Assembly: GCF_002355415.1 (NCBI RefSeq)
Contig: NZ_AP014936.1
Span: forward strand, 2,852,001 to 2,916,000
Length of the DNA stretch: 64,000 bases
DNA from: Sulfurifustis variabilis
Lineage (GTDB): Bacteria > Pseudomonadota > Gammaproteobacteria > Acidiferrobacterales > Sulfurifustaceae
Direction: 5' to 3'
Of the stretch, positions 34,759 to 42,427 are shown in pieces (the stretch's first letter is position 1; every line of letters begins with the position of its first letter). Under the pieces are notes generated by a model that had not been told where the DNA came from, made no database searches, and saw only the letters and a list, made by a program, of their open reading frames with translations. The translations under genes and the position numbers were made by a program.

Positions 34759-35217
34759 CTATCGGCGATCCCGCTTGCGCTCCTTTCGGCGAGGCTGCGC
34801 GGCCCGCTTCCTTCGCGCACCGATAGCACCCGATGCGGCGGCGCCCAGGAATCGGCGGAAGCTGGGACATTCCATATGGCTCGGCGCGGGGCAGACGGCG
34901 GCATGCCGAAGGCCGTCGCGCATGGCGCTCAGCCGGCGGATCGTCCGGTCCAGCTCCTCCGCCTTGGCGGCGAGCATCTTCCGGTCGATGCGCGGCCGCC
35001 CGTCCGACGCGAACATGAGCGCGATCTCGTCGAGCGTAAAGCCGGCGGCGCGCCCCAGACCGATCAGCGCCAGCCGCTCCACCACGCCGGGATCGAACAG
35101 ACGACGCAGGCCCCGCCTGCCGGTCGAGGCGATCAGTCGCTTTTCCTCGTAGAACCGCAGCGTCGAGGCGGGAACGCCGGAGCGCTCCGCCACTTCCGCG
35201 ATGTCCAGGTCGCGCAC
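34759..35217 (-). CDS. MerR-family transcriptional regulator
   Basis: 152 residues from GTG 35217. The N-terminal DNA-binding domain reads LDIAEVAERSGVPASTLRFY and EEKRLIASTGRRGLRRLFD, followed by the dimer helix VERLALIGLGRAAGFTLDE. The effector end has CPAPSHMECPSFRRFL, with two cysteines that could bind metal or redox ligands, but not the four-Cys SoxR cluster. Its divergent neighbour is a DUF2938 gene; a SoxR-like dyad spans the spacer. Ligand unknown. Confidence 0.85.
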   Translation of the reverse strand: MRDLDIAEVAERSGVPASTLRFYEEKRLIASTGRRGLRRLFDPGVVERLALIGLGRAAGFTLDEIALMFASDGRPRIDRKMLAAKAEELDRTIRRLSAMRDGLRHAAVCPAPSHMECPSFRRFLGAAASGAIGARRKRAAQPRRKERKRDRR

Positions 35218-35221
35218 CCTC

Positions 35222-35252
35222 TTGACCTCAAGTCGACTTGAAGTGGCAGAGT
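35222..35252 (+). promoter_or_regulatory. MerR-type promoter with SoxR-like operator
   Basis: A -35-like TTGACC at 35222-35227 and CAGAGT at 35247-35252 are 19 bases apart, the long spacer typical of MerR-controlled promoters. Between them CCTCAAGTC-GACTTGAAG (35226-35243) forms a dyad with 8 of 9 pairs matching, very close to the SoxR consensus CCTCAAGTTAACTTGAGG. Drives the DUF2938 gene; regulator is presumably the MerR protein alongside. Confidence 0.6.
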
Positions 35253-35280
35253 GCCGCTTCGGCCTCTCGAAGGCAAGCCA

Positions 35281-35784
35281 ATGGAGACGATCGTGGACTA
35301 TCTGGTGTGCACACTACTCATTGGGGCGGGCGCGACGGCGGTCACGGACATCTGGGGAGTCTTCCGCAGGCGCATGCTCGGCATTCCTGCGCCGGACTAC
35401 GGTCTGGTCGGCCGCTGGCTCGCCTATTTCCCACGCGGGCGCTTTCGCCATGACCGGATCGCCGCCACGCCGTCTGTGCAGGGCGAGCGCCTGATCGGCT
35501 GGACCGCCCACTACCTGATCGGCATCGCTTTCGCGGCCCTGCTGCTCGCTTTCTGGGGGCTCGACTGGGTTCGCCGGCCGACGCTCGGGCCCGCCCTCAT
35601 CGTCGGGATCGGCACGGTGTTGGCGCCCTTCCTGTTGATGCAGCCGGGCATGGGCGCCGGCATCGCCGCCAGCCGCACTCCGCGCCCTGCCGCGGCCCGA
35701 ATCCAGAGCCTGGTCATGCACGCGGTCTTCGGCATCGGCCTCTACGCGGCCGGCTGGGTGACCCGTTCGTTGCTTGCGCTCTAG
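35281..35784 (+). CDS. DUF2938 membrane protein
   Basis: 167 residues. Four hydrophobic segments, with the family opening LVCTLLIGAGATAVTDIWGV and a conserved LGIPAPDYGLVGRWLAYFPRG near residue 35. It ends GYGLYAAGWVTRSLLAL-like (AAGWVTRSLLAL). DUF2938 genes are frequently next to MerR/SoxR-type regulators; function unknown. Its promoter carries a SoxR-like dyad, suggesting redox or xenobiotic induction. Confidence 0.85.
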   Translation: METIVDYLVCTLLIGAGATAVTDIWGVFRRRMLGIPAPDYGLVGRWLAYFPRGRFRHDRIAATPSVQGERLIGWTAHYLIGIAFAALLLAFWGLDWVRRPTLGPALIVGIGTVLAPFLLMQPGMGAGIAASRTPRPAAARIQSLVMHAVFGIGLYAAGWVTRSLLAL

Positions 35785-35806
35785 CGGCGCCGGCTTCTGT
35801 CGGCGG

Positions 35807-36394
35807 CTAAGCCGGTCCCTCGGTCGGTTTCTGCGGCGTGTGATGGAACGTGTACTCGCCGAGGGCGCGCTCGCCGTTGCCCTCGACGGCGAGCAGACGC
35901 ATGCGCAGGGTCGTTGCCGGCAGCGCGCGCAAGGTGGCGACGCGTGTCGAGACGATCACGTGGCCTGTTTCGGCAATGAACGGAATGTCCTCCAGCCGCA
36001 TTTCCGTCCTGCCGTCGGCGCCGACGTTCACAAGATCGAGGCGCGTCACCCCGGCGAGCGGCGCCTCGAGGCGCGCCACCACGAAATCGTCCTCGGGCGC
36101 GATGGTGCAGTTCACCGAGCCGTTCTGCGGCACGCGGTACGCGCGCACCTTGAGGCCGCGTTCCGTCAGCCTCTGCACGAACGGTTCGTTGACCACCGCC
36201 GTCACCCCGCTCGCCCGCGCCACCGCGCGCACGCCCTCCGCCAGCGCGCTCAGCTCGTCCAGCCGCCGGCTGCATTCGGCGCAGCCGAGGTAATGCTCCT
36301 CGATGCGCGCCTCGGTGTCGGGGTCGAGCTCACCGAGCCGGTACGCGATGAGCGTGGGCCAATCGAGCGGCGCGCGGCAGGCGGCGGCAGTCAC
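35807..36394 (-). CDS. Zinc-finger anti-sigma-type protein
   Basis: 195 residues from GTG 36394, overlapping the sigma gene stop (GTGA). The N-terminus carries a ZAS-like motif: EEHYLGCAECSRRLDEL near residues 33-50 (H-x3-C-x2-C). No membrane segment follows; instead the rest is a beta-rich cytoplasmic domain. Such soluble anti-sigma or sensor proteins are usual partners of ECF sigma factors. The cognate partner is the sigma immediately upstream. No obvious redox disulfide beyond the CAEC pair. Confidence 0.8.
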   Translation of the reverse strand: MTAAACRAPLDWPTLIAYRLGELDPDTEARIEEHYLGCAECSRRLDELSALAEGVRAVARASGVTAVVNEPFVQRLTERGLKVRAYRVPQNGSVNCTIAPEDDFVVARLEAPLAGVTRLDLVNVGADGRTEMRLEDIPFIAETGHVIVSTRVATLRALPATTLRMRLLAVEGNGERALGEYTFHHTPQKPTEGPA

Positions 36395-36960
36395 GCGGCG
36401 GCTCCGTTCACGCATCCGCGCAGGCGCTCGAGCGCGCGGTGGCGGATGACGCGCACGTTGGCCGGCGTCAGGTTCAGCTCGCGCGCCAGGGATTCGGCCG
36501 GCAGGTCGTCATGGAAGGTCAGCATCAGGATCGTGCGCTCCCGTTCCGGGAGGCGCGCGAGGCAATCCGCCAGCCGCCCCCGGTCCGGGTCCGGCGCCCG
36601 GGTTTCCGCCGGCGCAAGCGCCTCGCCGTAGGTTTCGAGCAATCGTTCGCGCCGCCGGTTCCCGCGCCGCAGCTCGAGCACCATCATCCGGCACATGCCG
36701 AACAGGAACGAGGCCAGCCGTTCCGGCTCGCGGACTTCGCCGGCGCGCAGGCGCTCGATCATCATGAGCATGACCTGCTGCGTGAGGTCGGCGGCGGCCG
36801 ATTCGCTGCGCAGGTGCCGCAATCCGTAGAGGCGCACGCGCGGCGCAAGCCGCCGGCACAATTCGGCCTCGGCCTCGCCGTCGATCCCGGGCGCCGCCTG
36901 GGCCACGCGTCGTGCCAGCGTGGCGTCGTCCGGGTGGTTGTCGGTGTCGGGCTGGAGCAC
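36391..36960 (-). CDS. ECF-type RNA polymerase sigma factor
   Basis: 189 residues from GTG 36960. Region 2 is seen in DLTQQVMLMMIERLRAGE and FLFGMCRMMVLEL, region 4 in LPERERTILMLTFHDDL followed by ESLARELNLTPANVRVIRHR. The AAGGAGG site is 18 bases ahead of this start, which is far, and favours an out-of-frame ATG at 36972, so the start remains uncertain. Overlaps the anti-sigma gene. Divergent from an MBL-fold gene across a perfect inverted repeat, which probably holds its autoregulated promoter. Confidence 0.87.
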   Translation of the reverse strand: MLQPDTDNHPDDATLARRVAQAAPGIDGEAEAELCRRLAPRVRLYGLRHLRSESAAADLTQQVMLMMIERLRAGEVREPERLASFLFGMCRMMVLELRRGNRRRERLLETYGEALAPAETRAPDPDRGRLADCLARLPERERTILMLTFHDDLPAESLARELNLTPANVRVIRHRALERLRGCVNGAAA

Positions 36961-36989
36961 GCCCGCAGCATAGTACGCCCTCCTTGCCT

Positions 36990-37030
36990 CAAGGAAGTGT
37001 AACGATCCGCCGCCTCGTTACACTTCCTTG
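36990..37030. promoter_or_regulatory. Perfect 16-bp inverted repeat, candidate face-to-face ECF promoters
   Basis: CAAGGAAGTGTAACGA, nine bases TCCGCCGCC, then TCGTTACACTTCCTTG: all 16 pairs match. Read rightward, GGAAGT (36993-36998) and CGTTAC (37016-37021) are 17 bases apart, an ECF -35/-10 layout; symmetry gives the same leftward. Transcripts would start about 25-35 bases before each start codon. The assignment to the adjacent sigma factor is inferred. Confidence 0.65.
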
Positions 37031-37053
37031 GCGACCCACTTAAGGAGGACGCC

Positions 37054-37794
37054 GTGATTACCAACACACAGTCTGGCACCAACGTCCAGGAAATCGCCGA
37101 AGGCATCTACCGCATCAACACGCCCGTGCAATTGCCGGGAGGCGGCTTCAACTTCAATCAATACCTGATCGTCGACGACAAGCCGCTGCTCTTCCATACC
37201 GGCCCGCGGCGCATGTTCCCGCTGGTTCGGGAGGCGATCGCCGCCATACTGCCCCCGGAGCGGCTCGCGTATATCGGCTTTTCGCACGTCGAGGCCGACG
37301 AGTGCGGCGCCCTGAACGATCTTCTCGCGGCCGCCCCGGACGCCGTGCCGGTCTGCAGCCAGGTCGCCGCGATGGTGTCGGTGAACGATCTGGCCGACCG
37401 CGCCCCGCACGCCCTGGGCGACGGCGAGACGCTGGATCTGGGACATCACCGGCTCCGCTGGTTCGACACGCCGCACCTGCCCCACGGCTGGGAGGCGGGC
37501 CTGATGTTCGACGACAGCACCCGCACGCTGCTGGCAGGCGACCTGTTCACCCAGGGCGGGAGCGGAAAAGCGGCCCTGGTCGAGAGCGACATCCTGGGGC
37601 CGAGCGAGGCATTCCGCCGCGCCATGGACTACTACGCGCATGCCCCGAACACCGGCGCCATGCTCGAGCGCCTTGCCCAGGAATCACCCATTACCCTCGC
37701 CTGCATGCACGGCAGCGCCTGGCGCGGCAACGGCGCCGCATTGCTGCGCGCATTGGCGGGATCGCTCGGACAGCGTCAGGACAAGGCGGCGTAG
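37054..37794 (+). CDS. Oxygen-binding diiron-type MBL-fold protein
   Basis: 246 residues from GTG 37054, with TAAGGAGG 8 bases upstream. The metal motif is SHVEADECGAL near residue 74, an H-x-E-x-D pattern as in flavodiiron proteins rather than the H-x-H-x-D-H of zinc lactamases. Further ligands are LPHGWE near 143, AGDLFTQGG near 162 (bridging Asp), and CMHGSAW near 213. No flavodoxin domain follows. Members of this ODP-type group are oxygen, NO or redox sensors or reductases. Divergent from the sigma/anti-sigma pair. Confidence 0.82.
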   Translation: MITNTQSGTNVQEIAEGIYRINTPVQLPGGGFNFNQYLIVDDKPLLFHTGPRRMFPLVREAIAAILPPERLAYIGFSHVEADECGALNDLLAAAPDAVPVCSQVAAMVSVNDLADRAPHALGDGETLDLGHHRLRWFDTPHLPHGWEAGLMFDDSTRTLLAGDLFTQGGSGKAALVESDILGPSEAFRRAMDYYAHAPNTGAMLERLAQESPITLACMHGSAWRGNGAALLRALAGSLGQRQDKAA

Positions 37795-37920
37795 TAGCGG
37801 ATACCACTACGGAAGGTGAAACGCGGCGGAGGGATCGAGGTCCGGTCCCTCCGTCCAGGCAGTCGCTCACGAGATCCAGCCGACCAGCGAATAATCCGGA
37901 TCCGCCCACCCAACATGAGA

Positions 37921-37949
37921 GAGAAAACGGGGATCGGATCCCGTTTCTC
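37921..37949. terminator. Bidirectional hairpin between convergent genes
   Basis: GAGAAAACGGGGATCGGATCCCGTTTCTC folds with an AAACGGG/CCCGTTT stem and flanking T-run on each strand. It lies between the MBL-fold gene and the convergent beta-propeller gene, where a shared terminator is expected. Confidence 0.6.
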
Positions 37950-37985
37950 CTCCCGCCGACCCCCGTTGTTGCTCGAACTACGCAA

Positions 37986-38993
37986 CTAATGCGGCAGAAG
38001 AAAGTCGCCTAAGCCACCGGGCTTGAAGTCCGCTTCGCCCATGGAAACATCCGCAACGTGCCCGTGACAGGTCGCGTCGATAACAGCTAGCGCTCCGGTG
38101 GTGTCGGTGGTCAAAGACCGAGGGTAACCACGGACCACCGCATATACCTCTTTCCCGTTCCGGCTCACGGCGACGCCCTGCGGGGGATATCCGAGCGGTA
38201 CCGTGGCGATCACCAGGTTACGAGCAGTATCGATGACCGAGACAGAGCGGCCTCCGGTATTCGTGACGTAGACACGTGTTCCGGCTTTGTTGACCGCCAC
38301 AGCGTAAGGTGCCGATCCGACCGAGATGCGCTGCACGACTGGTGGACTGCTGTCCGTTTTGATCGCAGAGACAGAATCGTCTTTGCCGTTTGCTACGTAA
38401 AGGCGAGTGCCGTTCGGATGCACGGCTAGACCCTGCGGGCCGGATCCGACCGCGATGGCTCCCGGCAATACGGTGTTGCCAGCCGCATCGATCACGTACA
38501 CGGCATTCCCGCTGTTGTCAGCCACGTATACCCGTGTGCCGTCCGGCTTGATAGCGACACCGGCAAGGGAACCACCGACAGGTAACGTAGCGATCACGCT
38601 ATTTGTTGAGGTATCAATCACTACCACCGCGCCATCACTCGCACCATAAAGACGCGCCGTACTCGGATTGACGGCCATTGAACGCGCAGTAACCGGGATG
38701 TGATCGATGACCACGTTCGTCGCGGCATCGATCACGTCAATCTGACTCGGCGTACCAAGAGCGACGTACACTCGTTCGCCGACTGCGTCGACGGTCAGGC
38801 AACCAGACGGTCCCGCCACCTCAATCGCTCTGACAACCGTACGCGTCCCGGTATCGATCACCGTGACCGCGAGTCCCTGGTTGTCCGTCAGATATGCGTA
38901 TGCTTGCTGCTGTAATACGGGGCCCCTGGGACCTCGAATCCAATCCCTGATCGTTCTTGCAGGGTTGGCTACCGCACCTGTTTGGTTCGCCAT
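37986..38993 (-). CDS. YncE-type YVTN beta-propeller protein
   Basis: 335 residues made of seven or so repeats of the form VAVNKAGTRVYVTNTGGRSV, KPDGTRVYVADNSGNAV and NPSTARLYGASDGAVV, each a propeller blade. The N-terminus (MANQTGAVANPARTIRDWIR) has no signal peptide, so it may be cytosolic or exported in another way. Base composition is lower in GC than the genes to the left. Function unknown; relatives are periplasmic or redox-linked proteins. Confidence 0.85.
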   Translation of the reverse strand: MANQTGAVANPARTIRDWIRGPRGPVLQQQAYAYLTDNQGLAVTVIDTGTRTVVRAIEVAGPSGCLTVDAVGERVYVALGTPSQIDVIDAATNVVIDHIPVTARSMAVNPSTARLYGASDGAVVVIDTSTNSVIATLPVGGSLAGVAIKPDGTRVYVADNSGNAVYVIDAAGNTVLPGAIAVGSGPQGLAVHPNGTRLYVANGKDDSVSAIKTDSSPPVVQRISVGSAPYAVAVNKAGTRVYVTNTGGRSVSVIDTARNLVIATVPLGYPPQGVAVSRNGKEVYAVVRGYPRSLTTDTTGALAVIDATCHGHVADVSMGEADFKPGGLGDFLLPH

Positions 38994-39424
38994 CGATCGC
39001 CCTCCATGGGGAGATTCAACGACATTGGACGTGCAGCACCATTTTTGGTTCGTGAAAATCCGGCGGCGTTATCGGAGGACTCGCCGCGGGATTGCTACAA
39101 AATCATCGACGCAGGTCACGCGTACCGCCTACTTTTTTGTCGAATCTACTTTTCACGTCAGTCGCCTTCTCGGCAAGCGAACATTTTTTCATGGTATCGG
39201 TTTCGCGCTTCTTCCGACGGCGGAGGTAAGGTCAACGGAATATGGTGTCGGAAACGACGACAACCTTTCGAGGTAACGCGCGAACTCCTCACTCGCATAC
39301 CTCACCTCGTCCTCGAATTCCATGATTAACCACGCATCTGGACAATCGAGTGACAACCCGCCGACCAGATCATCGAGTTTTACTGCCTGTTGCGAAGAGC
39401 CTCCCGCCTGGGCCGTTTCACCGG
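38994..39424. other. Low-GC intergenic stretch
   Basis: Distinctly lower GC than the rest. A short minus-strand reading at 39189-39323 (MEFEDEVRYASEEFARYLER) has a helical look but no ribosome site or known relative; it may be decayed coding sequence. Nothing else recognised. Confidence 0.35.
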
Positions 39425-39648
39425 CTAGGCGGTCAGGCGACCGACGATTCGACGTACCCAAGGGGTAAACAACGAGCGCTGCGGGAAATGCCACTGGCCA
39501 CGTCTTCACACAGCTTTTAAGCCATTGCCACAGGAACCCGTTCTGGACCCCCTGGTTGATCGCAAGACCACGGCGGACACGATGCCGACCATGATGGTCG
39601 AGAGCAGGCACCGAAGAGGATCGGTGCATAACGATCCGGGATACGCAT
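39425..39648 (-). pseudogene. DUF2798 membrane protein gene with three single-base indels
   Basis: Beginning at ATG 39648 (GAGGATGAGA upstream) the reading is MRIPDRYAPILFGA, then shifts to LLSTIMVGIVSAVVL, then to AINQGVQNGFLWQWLKSCV and TWPVAFPAALVVYPL, then to VRRIVGRLTA and TAG at 39425. Repairing one base at each junction gives a 74-residue two-helix protein of the standard DUF2798 length and pattern. Two junctions lack a base and one has an extra base, each at a short C or G run. Either a true pseudogene or assembly errors. Confidence 0.8.
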
Positions 39649-40023
39649 TCTCATCCTCGCGAAAGCGATCACTTCTTTTGAAAGCCGCTGACAGAAGCCA
39701 CCGCGCGGCTAGAACGGGTCACCCAACCCGCTTTTCGTTCCCCGACCCCCTTTCCGTCGGGCCGAAAGTCCTCCCGCCGCCCCCGTCGTTGCCGGGGCAA
39801 TGGGAATCCAAGCGTTTAGGGATGCGTCTTCCATACCCGGCAGGACAAACACCAATTCGAAGAACAAGGGAATCAAGCTCTTCCCCTTCAAACACGAACT
39901 TCCCTTACGTACGCTTCCCTCTTCATTGAATCTGGTCGAAAAACAAGCAACGGTGGAGAATCGACCGCGTAGTACCATGCACTGATCGTTGCGAGTCAAG
40001 GGACTCGACAGAGGAGGTCATCC
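39649..40023. other. Low-GC intergenic stretch
   Basis: 375 bases with no gene recognised. AGAGGAGG at about 40010, 6-8 bases before the ATG at 40024, is the ribosome site for the cupin gene. Confidence 0.4.
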
Positions 40024-40494
40024 ATGAAGACTGCGAAGGTTGCGGCGATTGGTCTTACTGTGGGACTCAGCGGGTTGATGGCAGCGCCGGCGTCGGCGCA
40101 AGAGTACACCGCAGTAATGCAAGGCGACATCAAGTGGCAAGATGCGCCCTCCATCGGTCCGGGCGCCAAGACCGCCGTCATCGACGGCGACCCCAAGTCG
40201 TCCGGACCGTTCGTGATGCGTCTCAAGGTTCCGCCGAAGACGACCATCGGGGTGCACACCCATCCGGCTACCGAGAACGTCACCGTCCTCTCGGGCACCC
40301 TTTACTTTGCCCCGGGCGACAAGTTGGATCGCAAAGCGGCCAAGGCATTCGGCCCGGGCAGCTACTTCTCGATCGAGCAGGGCAAGCCGATGTTCGCCTA
40401 CACCAAGGACAAGGAGGCGACCGTCCAACTTCACGGGAATGGGCCTTGGGGGATCACCTACCTCGACAAGGACGGCACGGCAAAGAAGAAATAA
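40024..40494 (+). CDS. Exported cupin-domain protein
   Basis: 156 residues with a signal peptide (AAIGLTVGLSGLMAAPASA). The cupin domain has MRLKVPPKTTIGVHTHPATE near residues 66-83 (metal-binding His pair and Glu) and ATVQLHGNGPWGITYLDKD near 138 (motif 2 His). The pattern, length and C-terminal GPWGITY are of the uncharacterised periplasmic cupin type. Followed by a strong hairpin. Confidence 0.85.
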   Translation: MKTAKVAAIGLTVGLSGLMAAPASAQEYTAVMQGDIKWQDAPSIGPGAKTAVIDGDPKSSGPFVMRLKVPPKTTIGVHTHPATENVTVLSGTLYFAPGDKLDRKAAKAFGPGSYFSIEQGKPMFAYTKDKEATVQLHGNGPWGITYLDKDGTAKKK

Positions 40495-40514
40495 AACGAT
40501 GCGGGCGCAGGGAT

Positions 40515-40540
40515 GGCAGGGGAGCCGCGTCTCCCCTGCC
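40515..40540. terminator. Strong 10-bp hairpin downstream of the cupin gene
   Basis: GGCAGGGGAG, loop CCGCGT, CTCCCCTGCC: a perfect 10-bp stem, itself flanked by a CGATGC/GCATCG outer pairing. No T-run follows, so termination may be weak or factor-dependent; it could equally be a repeat-type palindrome. Confidence 0.5.
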
Positions 40541-40658
40541 TCCAGGCCCACCTGCATCGCCGCGTGGGCGGCGTAGCGGATCTCGCTCTCCAACCCGGTT
40601 TTTTGTTTCGATGTTCGGGAACAGGAGCCGTGATCCGCGATCGAGAAGAGAAACTTCC

Positions 40659-41291
40659 GTGGCGCTGAGAAAGAGCGCGACGCCCGGGCTCGCCGTTCTC
40701 CTCGCGTTCCTTCTGCTTACGGGCTGCACGGGCCTGAAGCGATGGGCCTACGAGGGATTCAACCGGGACGAATGGCAGAAACCGGAGGAAGTGATCCGCG
40801 TCCTCGACATCAGGGCCGGCGATCAGGTTGCCGACGTCGGGTCGGGAAGCGGGTATTTCACCTTTCGCCTCGCGAACGCCGTCGGTCCGGGCGGGAAAGT
40901 GTTTGCGGTGGACGTCGATCGTCGAATGAACGACTACCTTCGCGAACGTGCGCGCGTCGAGGGCCACAAGAACGTCGAAGTCATCCTCGCGGAGCCCGAC
41001 GACCCGGGGTTACCGCCTTCCGGCGTAGACATGATCTTTTCCGTCAACACTTACCACTTTCTGGAACGCCGTACCGCCTATTTTGCCCGCGCGGGCAAGT
41101 ACCTCAGACCCGGCGGGCGGGTGGTGATCATCGACTTCAACAGCAGGCAATGGTTCGACATCTTCGGGTCCCACCACACTTCCCCTGGCGCAATCAAGAG
41201 CGAGATGCGGAGTGCGGGATTCGAGCTCAAGCACGAGTTCACGTTTCTCCCGAAACAAGCGTTTCTCGTTTTCGCCAGGAGCGGAGGCTAG
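40659..41291 (+). CDS. Lipoprotein-type SAM-dependent methyltransferase
   Basis: 210 residues from GTG 40659; an in-frame ATG at 40611 gives a longer N-terminus but places the signal awkwardly. The chosen start gives a lipoprotein signal with lipobox LLTGC (Cys near 23). The methyltransferase domain follows with VADVGSGSGYFTFRLANAVG near residue 52, VFAVDVDRRMNDYL, and LRPGGRVVIIDFNSRQW near 142. Same unusual exported layout as the gene at 17999. Substrate unknown. Confidence 0.78.
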   Translation: MALRKSATPGLAVLLAFLLLTGCTGLKRWAYEGFNRDEWQKPEEVIRVLDIRAGDQVADVGSGSGYFTFRLANAVGPGGKVFAVDVDRRMNDYLRERARVEGHKNVEVILAEPDDPGLPPSGVDMIFSVNTYHFLERRTAYFARAGKYLRPGGRVVIIDFNSRQWFDIFGSHHTSPGAIKSEMRSAGFELKHEFTFLPKQAFLVFARSGG

Positions 41292-41409
41292 CGAGCCGCG
41301 ACAAATCGGTTGGCTTTTTCACCGGCTCACCCGGAACCTCGCCGGCGCGGCTGTGTCCATCCGTGGTGGCGAGATGCCGCGATTTCATCGCAGATGCTGG
41401 AGGTGCGAT

Positions 41410-41763
41410 ATGGCGAATCCCTTCGTGCACGTGGAACTGAATACGAACAATCTCGGCAAGGCCAAGCCGTTCTACGAGAACCTGTTCGGCTGGAAGCTCG
41501 CAGACGTGCCGCAGATGAACTACACGATGGTCGAGGTCGGCGAGGGCACCGGCGGCGGCATGATGGAGATGAAAGAACAGTCGCCCATGTGGCTCGCGTA
41601 CGTGCAGGTGGACGACGTCCGCGCGGCCACACAAAAGGTGAAAGCGCTCGGCGGTTCCGTCCTGAAGGACGTGACGGAGGTACCCGGAATGGGCTGGTTC
41701 AGCGTGATCGCCGACCCGACGGGCGCGACTCTCGGCCTGTGGCAGTCGACGAAGAAGAGCTGA
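41410..41763 (+). CDS. VOC-family (glyoxalase-like) protein
   Basis: 117 residues. Two beta-alpha-beta-beta-beta modules: FVHVELNTNNLGKAKPFYENL with metal-type His, and MWLAYVQVDDVRAATQKVKA, ending FSVIADPTGATLGLW with the Glu replaced by other residues. Related to uncharacterised glyoxalase/bleomycin-resistance proteins (the CDS of type PA1353). The metal ligands are only partly conserved, so catalytic activity is uncertain. Confidence 0.85.
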   Translation: MANPFVHVELNTNNLGKAKPFYENLFGWKLADVPQMNYTMVEVGEGTGGGMMEMKEQSPMWLAYVQVDDVRAATQKVKALGGSVLKDVTEVPGMGWFSVIADPTGATLGLWQSTKKS

Positions 41764-41813
41764 GCGACTTCGAGCCGGAGACCGGGTCGGAGAACGATTC
41801 CGATTCCTCTCTG

Positions 41814-41838
41814 ACGCGGCTTTTTGGCCGCGTTTTTT
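41814..41838 (+). terminator. Rho-independent terminator after VOC gene
   Basis: ACGCGGC, loop TTTTTG, GCCGCGT followed by TTTTTT: a 7-bp GC-rich stem and T-run, 50 bases after the VOC gene stop. Confidence 0.8.
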
Positions 41839-41863
41839 CCCCAGCCCGGTTTTTTGCCGGCGA

Positions 41864-42385
41864 ATGAAACGATCATCGCGCGTGATTTCCGTCGACTCTG
41901 CCGGCAGGGTGCAATCGGTCGAGGAGGCCGGCGTACGAGAAGCCCGCGAACGGCTGAGGCAGCTCGCGTGGCTCCTCGATAGCTCGATTCCGATCCCAGG
42001 AACGAGCTTCACCATCGGCGTGGACGCATTGCTCGGTCTTTTTCCCGTTCTCGGGGATCTCCTGGGTGTGCTGATATCGGGTTACATCGTGAAGGAGGCG
42101 GCACGCTTGGGTGCGCCAAGGAGCCTGCTCCTGCGCATGGCGGCCAACATCGGTGTAGAGGGTGTCGTCGGCGTCGTCCCGTTTGCGGGTGACGTCTTCG
42201 ATGCGGCATGGAAGGCGAACCAGCAGAACGTCCGGCTGCTCGATGCCTGGCTGGAACGGCGGGAGAGAACCGAGCGTTCGAGCCGGCTCTTCTCCGTGTC
42301 GCTAGCCCTCGGGCTCGCCGCCCTCCTCGTCCTCCTCGGTGTCGGCGGGTTCTTCCTGGTCCGCTGGGCGATCGGCGCGCTGTAG
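41864..42385 (+). CDS. DUF4112 membrane protein
   Basis: 173 residues. The DUF4112 core is evident: RLRQLAWLLDSSIPIPGTSF then GVDALLGLFPVLGDLLGVLI and VVPFAGDVFDAAWKANQQNV. One hydrophobic helix near 58-75 and a strong C-terminal one (SLALGLAALLVLLGVGGFFL). Function unknown; widespread in bacteria and some archaea. Confidence 0.88.
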   Translation: MKRSSRVISVDSAGRVQSVEEAGVREARERLRQLAWLLDSSIPIPGTSFTIGVDALLGLFPVLGDLLGVLISGYIVKEAARLGAPRSLLLRMAANIGVEGVVGVVPFAGDVFDAAWKANQQNVRLLDAWLERRERTERSSRLFSVSLALGLAALLVLLGVGGFFLVRWAIGAL

Positions 42386-42427
42386 TCCGCGAGCGCGGTC
42401 ACTGCTTGTGAAGCCGCGCCCCGACGA

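Noticed and set aside
40590-40611. RAYT-type end in front of the methyltransferase lipoprotein gene (CTCTCCAACCCGGTTTTTTG)
   Set aside because: Only a partial match to the inverted repeat; cannot separate from chance.
41789-41838. Another RAYT-type end (CCGGGTCGGAGAACGATTCC)
   Set aside because: The similarity is weak and the sequence is better explained by the terminator of the VOC gene.
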